Assembly (NCBI GenBank): GCA_024239055.1
Contig: JANBVJ010000007.1
Location: 1-13,632 of the forward strand
Length of the DNA: 13,632 bases
Source: Patescibacteria group bacterium
GTDB taxonomy: Bacteria > Patescibacteria > Paceibacteria > Paceibacterales > UBA10102
Reading direction: 5' to 3'
Part shown: in pieces, positions 7,127 to 12,577 of the stretch
Layout of the letters: the number at the start of each line of letters is the position of its first letter
Numbering within the stretch: position 1 is the stretch's first letter
The notes under the pieces: model-generated
Told to the model about the DNA's origin: nothing
What the model saw: the letters and a program-made list of their open reading frames with translations, nothing else
Databases searched by the model: none
Program-made: the position numbers and the translations under genes

Positions 7127-8642
7127 TTTCTAGGTCCTTTGAAGCTAATATGTCGTCAATTCTAAGAATCATTGTACTGACCTCTGTAGCAGAGCTTATG
7201 GCCTGGGACTTTATCTTTAACGGTTCTATGATCCCCGCTTTTACTACATCCTCTATTTTGTTCGTGAATAAGTTCAATCCATAATTGGGCGATTTCTTGT
7301 GTTTCTTCTTTAACTCTGTCAGTATGTTTATGGAATCCAGTCCTGCATTCTCTGCCAGGGCTTGCGGGATCGATTCTAATGCCTTTGCAAACTCCTCAAC
7401 TGCTAACTGCTCTCTTCCGCCTAGTTCAGTTGAATATTCCTTTAGTCTCTTGCTTAAGGCCATCTCAATAGCGCCGCCACCTGGCATAGCCGTTTTGCTA
7501 ATGTAACACTCAATCACGTCCCCTAAGCTGTCTGTTACGGCCCTTCTTATTTCATCCAACACGTGGCTTGTAGTGCCGCACAACAGTATGCATACCGCCC
7601 TCTTGTTTGGGCAATCCCTGACATAGATTAATGACCCTTCTTTGTTCTTTTCTTCTTCTACCAGTCCCGCTGACCCTAAGATTTTTTCGGATACTTGGTC
7701 GATGCCGGAGCATAATATTCCATTGGTTGCCAACGCCAGATGATCCATGTCATATTTGGCTAATCTCCTTATTGCCATGATATTATTTTCTGCCAGTTTT
7801 TGTTGAACATAATCATCTATTCCTTTTTGACAAATTACTACATTCGCGCCTGATCTTACTATTCTATCCACCATCTCATCAAGATCTGTTTTGTCACTCA
7901 CAGCAAATTCCTTCAATTGGTCAGGAGAACTAACCTGCGCTTGGACATCTATCTCGGGGTTCTTTACCTGGAGATCAAAGTCCGCTAACAAAATTTTAGC
8001 ATGCGTGATCCTCTTAGGCATGCTCTCCAGTAAAACAGGGTTAGGCAGTACCATTCCTTCAATCAATTCAGAGTCCTCAATGCTCTTTCCCTTGATCCTC
8101 TCTATCTTGATATTCTCTTTCTCTTTCGCTTGAAGAACAGCCTTTACTACAAGTTCAGACAATAATTCTTTGTGTTCCTCCGCTCCTTTCCCTGTCAATG
8201 CTGTTGTGGAGATATTTATCAGTTGATCTCTACTCAAGTCCCTGATGGCTAATTCTTCCAAAAAGACTTTGCATTTCTTCATCGCTAAAATATATCCCTT
8301 GGAGATTGTCGTGGGATGTATGCTCTTTTTGATTAAGTCTCCTGCATTCTCCAGTAATTTTCCTGCCAGCATTGCAACAGTGGTGGTGCCATCCCCTATC
8401 TCTTCCTCCTGGGTTTGCGCTGCTTCTGCTATCATCTTTGCGGCGGGCTGGCCTATCTGCATTTCATTGAGAATCGTGACCCCGTCATTTGTTATTATGA
8501 TCTTCCCGCTGGGATTTAGAATAAGCTTATCCATTCCCTTAGGTCCAAGGGTCGATTTCATAAGATTATAGATTAGCTGTCCTGCCTGGATATTGGCCTC
8601 GTGGGCACTTAACCCCCGTGTTCTATTCATGCTCTCTTCCAT
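7119..8642 (-). CDS. ths: Group II chaperonin (thermosome/TCP-1 family)
   Basis: A 507-residue ATP-dependent folding chaperonin, of the kind that forms closed double-ring cages without a GroES lid. Motifs are intact: GPKGMDK at 33-39, NDGVT at 52-56, the ATP-binding GDGTTT at 83-88, ALTGKGAE near 148, ELIEG at 192-196, the apical segment MPKR near 208 with the helical-protrusion region (about 220-260), an Asp at 371 in the position of the catalytic Asp, PGGGA at 387-391, and AENAGLD near 430. It is therefore probably an active enzyme. It is shorter than cellular subunits (about 540 aa): the N-terminal strand is trimmed and the Gly/Met-rich C-terminal tail is missing. Its codon third positions look richer in G and C than in the flanking genes, which hints at acquisition from a host. 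A single gene would imply a homo-oligomer or co-assembly with host subunits. Confidence 0.95.
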   Translation of the reverse strand: MEESMNRTRGLSAHEANIQAGQLIYNLMKSTLGPKGMDKLILNPSGKIIITNDGVTILNEMQIGQPAAKMIAEAAQTQEEEIGDGTTTVAMLAGKLLENAGDLIKKSIHPTTISKGYILAMKKCKVFLEELAIRDLSRDQLINISTTALTGKGAEEHKELLSELVVKAVLQAKEKENIKIERIKGKSIEDSELIEGMVLPNPVLLESMPKRITHAKILLADFDLQVKNPEIDVQAQVSSPDQLKEFAVSDKTDLDEMVDRIVRSGANVVICQKGIDDYVQQKLAENNIMAIRRLAKYDMDHLALATNGILCSGIDQVSEKILGSAGLVEEEKNKEGSLIYVRDCPNKRAVCILLCGTTSHVLDEIRRAVTDSLGDVIECYISKTAMPGGGAIEMALSKRLKEYSTELGGREQLAVEEFAKALESIPQALAENAGLDSINILTELKKKHKKSPNYGLNLFTNKIEDVVKAGIIEPLKIKSQAISSATEVSTMILRIDDILASKDLENV

Positions 8643-8645
8643 ATT

Positions 8646-8888
8646 CTATTTTTTCCCCCAAAATGAAAATCTTATGTTATCCCCATAGGAAATTTTATTT
8701 ATCTTTTTCTTCTTGTATAAACTCTCTAAATAATCTCTTGTTGTGTTCCAGCTTGTTTTTACTCCTTTATTCTCTAGATCTCTCCTGATTTCATTTATTG
8801 TTTTTTTCTGCTCGGAATTATCTATAATTGACAACAGATCTTTTTCCAAGTTTTCAAATTTCTTACATCTGTCACCTTTTTTTTTCAT
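8646..8888 (-). CDS. Winged-helix-like DNA-binding protein
   Basis: An 80-residue protein. Residues about 12-75 fit a winged-helix fold: a first helix, a helix-turn-helix region (KTINEIRRDLENKGVKTSWN followed by TTRDYLESLYK), then a beta-wing (KINKISYGDNIRFSFW). The N- and C-termini are basic. It is likely a transcriptional regulator, and its place just before the chaperonin (3-nt gap) and just after the coiled-coil gene (1-nt gap) suggests it may control this operon. No metal or ligand-binding site is visible. The DNA-binding role is inferred from the fold pattern only. Confidence 0.65.
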   Translation of the reverse strand: MKKKGDRCKKFENLEKDLLSIIDNSEQKKTINEIRRDLENKGVKTSWNTTRDYLESLYKKKKINKISYGDNIRFSFWGKK

Positions 8889-8889
8889 G

Positions 8890-9075
8890 TTAACTGTTAA
8901 GGACCTTTTGTAGAGCTTCTACTTGACTCTCCCATCTGAGAATTAGTGCAGCACTCTCCTGTAATTCCTTCTGCAATCTTTGGTACTCCATCAGTTTTTT
9001 CTGTCCTCTTCTTTTATTTTCAGAAATCTTTAACCTAATCTCTTTAATTTCTTTTTCCACAGATTCTGCATCCAT
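8890..9075 (-). CDS. Short coiled-coil protein, first gene of the chaperonin operon
   Basis: A 61-residue protein that is almost entirely helical with heptad-like spacing of Ile, Leu and Val (VEKEIKEIRLKI ... LQKELQES ... VEALQKVL), so a coiled-coil dimer or trimer is likely. Function is unknown. I chose the ATG at 9075 (MDAESVEKE) because a perfect TATA box (9097-9104) has its centre 26 nt upstream, which gives a leaderless mRNA. A longer frame beginning at 9144 would run through the promoter and the hairpin region and is unlikely to be used. It is followed after one base by the winged-helix gene. Confidence 0.7.
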   Translation of the reverse strand: MDAESVEKEIKEIRLKISENKRRGQKKLMEYQRLQKELQESAALILRWESQVEALQKVLNS

Positions 9076-9096
9076 ATAAAGTAGAAATATTTTTAG

Positions 9097-9104
9097 TTTA
9101 TAAA
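9097..9104 (-). promoter_or_regulatory. TATA box for the chaperonin operon (leaderless)
   Basis: TTTATAAA is followed on the minus strand by an AT-rich spacer, with its centre about 26 nt upstream of the ATG at 9075. It is the proximal copy of a duplicated TATA element; the other is at 9199-9206. Confidence 0.6.
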
Positions 9105-9118
9105 AGTATTGAATATGT

Positions 9119-9176
9119 TCTCGGCTTCGGTGAATTCCCTCCACCGAGACTCTCGGGTTTATTAGGCCATTTCCCT
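9119..9176 (-). ncRNA. Candidate structured small RNA or regulatory leader
   Basis: A GC-rich block in an AT-rich gap between the HNH gene and the chaperonin operon. A TATA box at 9199-9206 would start a transcript near 9176. Downstream elements are: CCATTT/AAATGG arms (9167-9172 and 9181-9186, the latter partly upstream of the predicted start), a TCGGTG/CACCGA hairpin (9127-9132 with 9142-9147, 9-nt loop), and CCGAG at 9144-9148 (plus strand), which can pair with either CTCGG at 9120-9124 or CTCGG at 9152-9156. These pairings exclude each other. There is no T-loop or tRNA shape, no good C/D box and no convincing ORF. It could instead be a protein-binding operator on DNA. Confidence 0.35.
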
Positions 9177-9198
9177 CATTAAATGGGATGTTTTGTAG

Positions 9199-9206
9199 TT
9201 TATAAA
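9199..9206 (-). promoter_or_regulatory. Second, upstream TATA box
   Basis: TTTATAAA again, in the context AGTTTATAAAA on the plus strand, identical to the context of the proximal box at 9097-9104. The predicted start is near 9176, 101 nt above the first coding ATG, so it would produce either a small RNA or a long-leader version of the chaperonin transcript. Confidence 0.4.
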
Positions 9207-9218
9207 ATTAACGAATTA

Positions 9219-9809
9219 CTATTTATTAAGAGTAATCCCCTTCCACCTATTTTTAATCTGTCTTCTAATTGGATTAGTCATTCCAAACTGCTTTATTTTT
9301 GTATGGAATTTCATGTGATCATCGTGTGATTTGAATAACATTAAATTTTCTATCTTGTTGTTTTTTTTATTCATATCTATGTGATGCACGCATTCTCCTT
9401 TCTTCAATTTTCTCTTTAGAAAATCCTCCATTACTGATCTGTGCTCCAATATCCATCCTTTTTTTGTTTCTGAATATCTGTGTTCCGGTTTGTAAACTAG
9501 AACATATCCATTTTTAGCTCTTTTTTGCTTTCTATCTTTCTCGACCAATTCAAGATTATTCTCTTTTAAAAACTTGTTAATCAATGTTGCTATGCCATGC
9601 CGGCACAGTCCCCAAGGACTTCTGGATACTCCTGTCTCACATCCACATTGCAGGAACCAGGAAGATATCTTCTTGTAAATCTTGACAGAATGTTCTCTCT
9701 TTGTTCCCTTCACTAGATAAAAGTCATCTCCCTGGTCTCTGGTGAAGTCTTTTTCGATCTCTTTCTTTTTGATCATTTCGTATGTCCTTTCGAACATTGT
9801 TTTTCTCAT
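9219..9809 (-). CDS. SWIM zinc-finger / HNH endonuclease fusion
   Basis: A 196-residue protein with two parts. Residues about 30-80 carry a SWIM-type zinc finger: C55-x-C57-x11-C69-x-H71, preceded by a beta hairpin ending in SSWFLQ. SWIM domains bind DNA or proteins. Residues about 100-170 are an HNH nuclease of the phage/homing type: E122-H123-R124, the HHID motif at 142-145, N150-N151, N155 and H165/H169. The order WILEHRxxMExFL then VHHIDxNKxNN is characteristic. It probably cuts or nicks double-stranded DNA. The start ATG at 9809 overlaps the stop of the C5-methyltransferase fragment (ATGA). A homing or mobile role, or an anti-competitor nuclease, are both plausible. A SWIM-HNH combination is not one I recognise as standard. 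Confidence 0.85.
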   Translation of the reverse strand: MRKTMFERTYEMIKKKEIEKDFTRDQGDDFYLVKGTKREHSVKIYKKISSWFLQCGCETGVSRSPWGLCRHGIATLINKFLKENNLELVEKDRKQKRAKNGYVLVYKPEHRYSETKKGWILEHRSVMEDFLKRKLKKGECVHHIDMNKKNNKIENLMLFKSHDDHMKFHTKIKQFGMTNPIRRQIKNRWKGITLNK

Positions 9810-10003
9810 GGTTTCGTTTGTTCTAAGAACGGTTTAATTCTTTCATTTCTCTTCTTATTTTCTTTGATTCCTCTGTCTGTGTTTCTGTTAATGGTATCCA
9901 CTTCTCCTAGTCCAAGTTCAAATCCCCCAACCCCTGTGAACATTGAGAAGTATCTGATTTCTTCTTCATTTTCTCTTTCTTCTTTGTCTTTTGTAGAACT
10001 CAT
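9806..10003 (-). pseudogene. N-terminal fragment of a C5-cytosine DNA methyltransferase (motif I only)
   Basis: A 65-residue ORF. After a charged 17-residue lead-in it reads RYFSMFTGVGGFELGLG, the motif I SAM-binding element of C5-cytosine methyltransferases (residues 22-32 match F-x-G-x-GG-x-E-x-GL). After that the sequence turns into a Lys/Arg/Glu-rich stretch and stops. Motif II, the catalytic PCQ motif IV and the target recognition domain are all absent, and no remainder is found downstream, where the SWIM-HNH gene begins at once (ATGA overlap). It cannot be an active methyltransferase alone. It is most likely a remnant truncated by deletion or nuclease-gene insertion; a retained SAM-binding peptide is a less likely alternative. 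It overlaps the upstream winged-helix gene by 38 nt. Confidence 0.6.
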
Positions 10004-10217
10004 TGAAATATTTCCCGTTCTTGTTTAGTTTCACTAATCTCTTTCTCCCTTGCTTCCTGGATACTACCATGCCTGATTTCTCCAGGCTATTGAATATCCT
10101 CTGGGTCCCATACTTTTTCAAACCCATCTTGGATCCTATCACTCCCAGTGACAACTCCTTGCTGTTCAGTATCTTCATGAATTTGATATGCTTTTTCTTT
10201 AAGTTTATCTCTATCAT
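9966..10217 (-). CDS. Winged-helix DNA-binding protein
   Basis: An 83-residue basic protein. Residues about 10-70 follow a winged-helix pattern: a helix (KFMKILNSKE), a helix-turn-helix with SLGVIGSKMGLKKYGTQRIF, a recognition helix (NSLEKSGMV), and a wing rich in Arg and Lys (SRKQGRKRLVKL). The tail KRQRRKRK is strongly basic. It resembles MarR/ArsR-like archaeal regulators, but it is too short to hold an effector domain. It starts at an ATGA overlap with the preceding methyltransferase and so is translated with it. It may regulate the modification cluster or serve as its DNA-targeting partner; both are inferences. Confidence 0.7.
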   Translation of the reverse strand: MIEINLKKKHIKFMKILNSKELSLGVIGSKMGLKKYGTQRIFNSLEKSGMVVSRKQGRKRLVKLNKNGKYFNEFYKRQRRKRK

Positions 10218-10864
10218 TTTATTTTCTTGAAAATATTTAACAATCTTATTCTCATGTTTGGTCCCGTTGTAATTCCAATCATGCCCTTCCTAATCGTCCC
10301 TTCAGGAGTTTTATAAGATAGATGATGCAAGATACAGATATATCCACTTGGTTTTGTTACTCTGACGGCTTCTTTTACAAAAGAGTATGGTTTCACTACA
10401 TCAGTCCTATAGAGTTTTTTCCCATAAACTTTCCAATCAGAATCGTAGGGGGGGTCTGCAATGACAACATCATACTTATTGTTCTTTATTGGGAATTTTC
10501 CTCTTGCATCAGCGACAATTTTCGGATTTAATTCTTTCTTTATATCTAGTGTATCATGATTCTGTAAAATATGAACGCTTCCTGAAAACAAATGGAGAAT
10601 TATCTTGCAGTCAAAATCAATAAGGTTGGCCAACCTCTTCATAAATCCCATCGGATACGTTCCACTGTACTTTCCCATCGGTCTTCCACACGCCCAGATA
10701 TCTGTATAAACAGTTTTGAATCCTTCCAGTGTCACGTCCTTATATTTGAGAGAATTGTTCTCTTTTAAGATACTCCAGATCTTTCCTTTAGAGAGTCCGA
10801 ACTTTTCAACTGCTTTTTCGTAACTGTTATCATGCACGAACTGAATTAACTGTTTCTGATTCAT
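10214..10864 (-). CDS. HTH / SAM-dependent DNA methyltransferase (DPPY type)
   Basis: A 216-residue protein. Residues 1-40 contain a helix-turn-helix-like segment (AVEKFGLSKGKIWSILKENN). From residue 80 it is a Rossmann methyltransferase: motif I LHLFSGSV at 90-97, an acidic strand end and DA near residues 119-120, and the catalytic motif IV ADPPYDSDW at 136-144. A following strand (GYICILHH) fits motif VI. The order, SAM motif before DPPY, is that of gamma/alpha classes, and the small size leaves little room for a target recognition domain, so the HTH may supply specificity. The substrate base (adenine N6 or cytosine N4) cannot be told. It overlaps both neighbours by ATGA (10861-10864 and 10214-10217). 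Confidence 0.8.
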   Translation of the reverse strand: MNQKQLIQFVHDNSYEKAVEKFGLSKGKIWSILKENNSLKYKDVTLEGFKTVYTDIWACGRPMGKYSGTYPMGFMKRLANLIDFDCKIILHLFSGSVHILQNHDTLDIKKELNPKIVADARGKFPIKNNKYDVVIADPPYDSDWKVYGKKLYRTDVVKPYSFVKEAVRVTKPSGYICILHHLSYKTPEGTIRKGMIGITTGPNMRIRLLNIFKKIK

Positions 10865-11253
10865 CTTATCTCTCTCCTTATGACTTTTTTTAATTCCCCA
10901 TCTGAAAAATTCGTGATTATTAATTCTTTAACTTTCTTGTGGCGTATGGCATGTAGAGAATCTATCTGCCTAATATTGTATCCCTTGAACAATTCCCTAA
11001 TAAACGGCGTGTCAGACATAGAGAGCATTACACTGTATCCTGAAATACTTAGTTCATGAAATTCATTTCGCAACTTAACAAAATCGACGTCTTTCCATTG
11101 TTTTTTATCATAAAGATTCCCTGTCTTATGATATGGGGGATCCATATAGACAAAATCTCCTTCGTTCTTTCTCCTATATTTCATACAAGATTCACATTGA
11201 CAAAGTCCATGAAGGATTGTAAGTCTTCTTTTTGATGTTTTCTTCTCTACCAT
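10861..11253 (-). CDS. D12-class (Dam-like) adenine methyltransferase, N-terminally truncated
   Basis: A 130-residue protein equivalent to the C-terminal half of Dam-type enzymes. It has the catalytic DPPY at 38-41 (DFVYMDPPY), a following segment LRNEFHEL, the strand-turn VMLSMSDTPFIRELFKGY (near residue 75-92) and the closing KVKELIITNF typical of the family. The SAM-binding motif I (FxGxG) and the specificity domain, about 130 N-terminal residues, are missing. In their place is a short lead-in with three Cys in CQCESC. No remnant of the missing half is seen upstream, where the end of the DUF932 gene is. It may be a degraded gene, or may need a partner to bind SAM. Its stop overlaps the next start by ATGA, which argues that it is still translated. 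Confidence 0.7.
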   Translation of the reverse strand: MVEKKTSKRRLTILHGLCQCESCMKYRRKNEGDFVYMDPPYHKTGNLYDKKQWKDVDFVKLRNEFHELSISGYSVMLSMSDTPFIRELFKGYNIRQIDSLHAIRHKKVKELIITNFSDGELKKVIRREIR

Positions 11254-11280
11254 GATTATGATCCTCGTCTTTCCGGGGTG

Positions 11281-11379
11281 TCAGTTAAATGTTAACCTAG
11301 ATAAAAAATCTTGGTTTTCTTTTCTCTTTTCTTCATCTTCTTCACTAGCTAATTCTTTAACCCATTCATCTACATCTCG
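11281..11379 (-). other. Open frame without start: probable frameshifted C-terminal tail of the DUF932-like gene
   Basis: Directly behind the DUF932-like stop, a frame shifted by -1 stays open for 32 codons and reads an acidic, helical tail (DVDEWVKELASEEDEE, then LSRLTFN). It has no ATG, GTG or TTG start of its own. Shifting frame near 11373-11379 joins it smoothly to the DUF932-like protein. With the shift, the gap to the next gene shrinks from 116 to 27 nt. A one-base deletion or sequencing error is the simplest reading. Confidence 0.45.
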
Positions 11380-12173
11380 TTAGACTTTGGATTCTTGAGT
11401 ACTTTCTGTGCAATCTGCTGCAATCTTACCCTGTGTGATTCATTCTTTGCCCCAAAAGTCGCATAGCTCGTTATTGCATTGTACACAGTGTATCTCGTTA
11501 TGTTGTCCTTTGACTCAAAGCTATCCTGGAGTTTCTTTCGCAGTTTATTGCTTCGGAAATCTTTTTCAAGTATTGCTTCAGCTTCATACTCATCTAATCT
11601 TTCTTCTCCGGCTTTCTTGATCAGTTCCTGCAGCTCAATAGACTTGTCGAATATCTGGCCTACAAATTCCATCATCTGTTTTTGGAGTTCTGATATCTTT
11701 GTGTGCTTGCTTGTTACTACTGCTGCCAGGACCTTTCCAAAGATCATCCCGTTTGAACACATAGATCTAAATCCAAAAGCCTCTCCTCTGAAATGAGGTC
11801 CGCTCCTGGTGTTATAACTGTTTACCAGTCTTGCTCCAAGTTGGATGTTTCCTTCTCCATCAGGATCTTTGATAAAAAGGTTTCCAAATAAAACTTCAAT
11901 AATTACTTCTCCACCATGATTCTTTAGAGTTCCTGAAATCTTTGGACTTTTCTGGCTTATTGCATCTAGAAAAGGATTAAAGGCTTCCTGGTGCTGGATC
12001 AGTGTGCTATTCTTTCTCTCTGTAATTGTCTCCAGGTTATCTTTTGAAGTGTTCCAGATGGCTATATATGGTTGCATCTGTTGATTAGATACTTCTACAT
12101 CCCTTACTTCTGCAGTGTCAAGTCCACCTATCAAATTTCTCAATCCTTCTACTTCACTAAATACTTGGTTCAT
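11370..12173 (-). CDS. DUF932-like phage/plasmid protein
   Basis: A 267-residue protein that resembles DUF932 (phage/plasmid-like protein family). Recognisable parts are a conserved centre (LVNSYNTRSGPHFRGEAFG), the motif FRSMCSNGMI near residue 134-143 followed by a His-Thr (KHTK), a helical region, and a C-terminal block NITRYTVYNAITSYAT near residue 224-239. The function of DUF932 is not established; it is common on phages and plasmids and often sits near DNA-processing genes. The start has a strong Shine-Dalgarno sequence (GGAGGT, 12179-12184) and an ATGA overlap with the upstream gene. The frame stops at 11370 but appears to continue in the -1 frame to 11281, so the true protein may be about 298 residues. 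Confidence 0.75.
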   Translation of the reverse strand: MNQVFSEVEGLRNLIGGLDTAEVRDVEVSNQQMQPYIAIWNTSKDNLETITERKNSTLIQHQEAFNPFLDAISQKSPKISGTLKNHGGEVIIEVLFGNLFIKDPDGEGNIQLGARLVNSYNTRSGPHFRGEAFGFRSMCSNGMIFGKVLAAVVTSKHTKISELQKQMMEFVGQIFDKSIELQELIKKAGEERLDEYEAEAILEKDFRSNKLRKKLQDSFESKDNITRYTVYNAITSYATFGAKNESHRVRLQQIAQKVLKNPKSNEM

Positions 12174-12466
12174 TTTTTACCTCCGTTTGATTTAATTGAT
12201 TCCTCTATTGCCTTTTCTTTTTCTGATAGATGCTTTAGTATTTCTTTTATTTTGTCCACCAGAAATACATCCAGCGTCGAGGAAATATCATTTTTCTTGT
12301 TGAGTGTTCTGTATAATTTACTCTTATTTATATAGACTGCTATTTTGCCTTCTTCTTCAGTGATCACGATGTAAGGATCTATCTCTTTATCTCCAAATAT
12401 TAATTTCTTTATGTCTGTCACTTCCATGATTGACTGCTCTTTTATTCTTTCTACTTCTGTTTCCAT
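12170..12466 (-). CDS. Hypothetical protein downstream of the tRNA
   Basis: A 98-residue protein of unknown function. It has an acidic N-terminal helix, a probable beta hairpin (YIVITEEEGKIAVYINKSKL) and a C-terminal helical part (VDKIKEILKHLSEKEKAIEES) with a short basic end. No motif, zinc site or membrane segment is visible. Its ATG lies only 10 nt downstream of the tRNA 3' end, so tRNA processing would leave an almost leaderless mRNA. Its stop overlaps the DUF932-like start (ATGA), which suggests the two proteins are made together and may act together. Confidence 0.65.
   Translation of the reverse strand: METEVERIKEQSIMEVTDIKKLIFGDKEIDPYIVITEEEGKIAVYINKSKLYRTLNKKNDISSTLDVFLVDKIKEILKHLSEKEKAIEESIKSNGGKK
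12179..12184 (-). promoter_or_regulatory. Strong Shine-Dalgarno site for the DUF932-like gene
   Basis: GGAGGT followed by five A residues and then the ATG at 12173, inside the end of the preceding gene. The arrangement is nearly the same as that before the ParB-like gene at 13466-13471. Confidence 0.6.
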
Positions 12467-12476
12467 TGTTCTTTTT

Positions 12477-12557
12477 TGCGAGAGACAGGATTCGAACCTG
12501 CGTTATGGTTCCGTTTTACTGGCGCCACCATGTCTTAGACCACTGGACGACTCTCGC
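12477..12557 (-). tRNA. tRNA gene with an oversized anticodon loop (isotype uncertain)
   Basis: The acceptor stem GCGAGAG/CTCTCGC is perfect, with discriminator A at 12477. The D arm has 3 pairs with a GG-containing loop. The T arm is GCAGG-TTCGAAT-CCTGT with the canonical TTCGA loop. CCA is not encoded. The anticodon stem TGGT/ACCA is 4 bp and closes a 15-nt loop, 8 nt longer than normal, with a 4-nt variable region. If GTAAAACG were removed at the usual position after base 37, the anticodon would read GCC (Gly), but base 33 would be C rather than U and no clear bulge-helix-bulge is present. A type II long variable arm does not fit, as no anticodon stem would form. It lies 20 nt from the ParB-like stop and 10 nt from the next ATG, so it is embedded in the operon. 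Confidence 0.8.
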
Positions 12558-12577
12558 GTGTAGGGAGAAATTCTCCC

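Noticed and set aside
7891..8571. Plus-strand ORFs (80 and 108 aa) opposite the thermosome
   Set aside because: They lie entirely within a conserved coding sequence on the other strand and show no features of their own.
8890..9144. Longer 84-aa version of the coiled-coil protein starting at 9144
   Set aside because: Its first 23 residues would be encoded by the hairpin block and TATA box, and the TATA box gives a leaderless start at 9075.
9119..9176. Possible second tRNA or C/D-box RNA in the structured gap
   Set aside because: There is no TTCRA-type T loop, no acceptor pairing of the right span and no good RUGAUGA/CUGA box pair, so it is listed only as a candidate structured RNA.
11370..11382. 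Programmed -1 ribosomal frameshift site in the DUF932-like gene
   Set aside because: No X XXY YYZ slippery heptamer or downstream stem-loop is visible at the junction, so an indel is preferred.
12477..12557. Reading the tRNA as a type II (Leu/Ser) tRNA with a long variable arm
   Set aside because: With a normal 17-nt anticodon arm no anticodon stem pairs; only the TGGT/ACCA stem with a 15-nt loop works.
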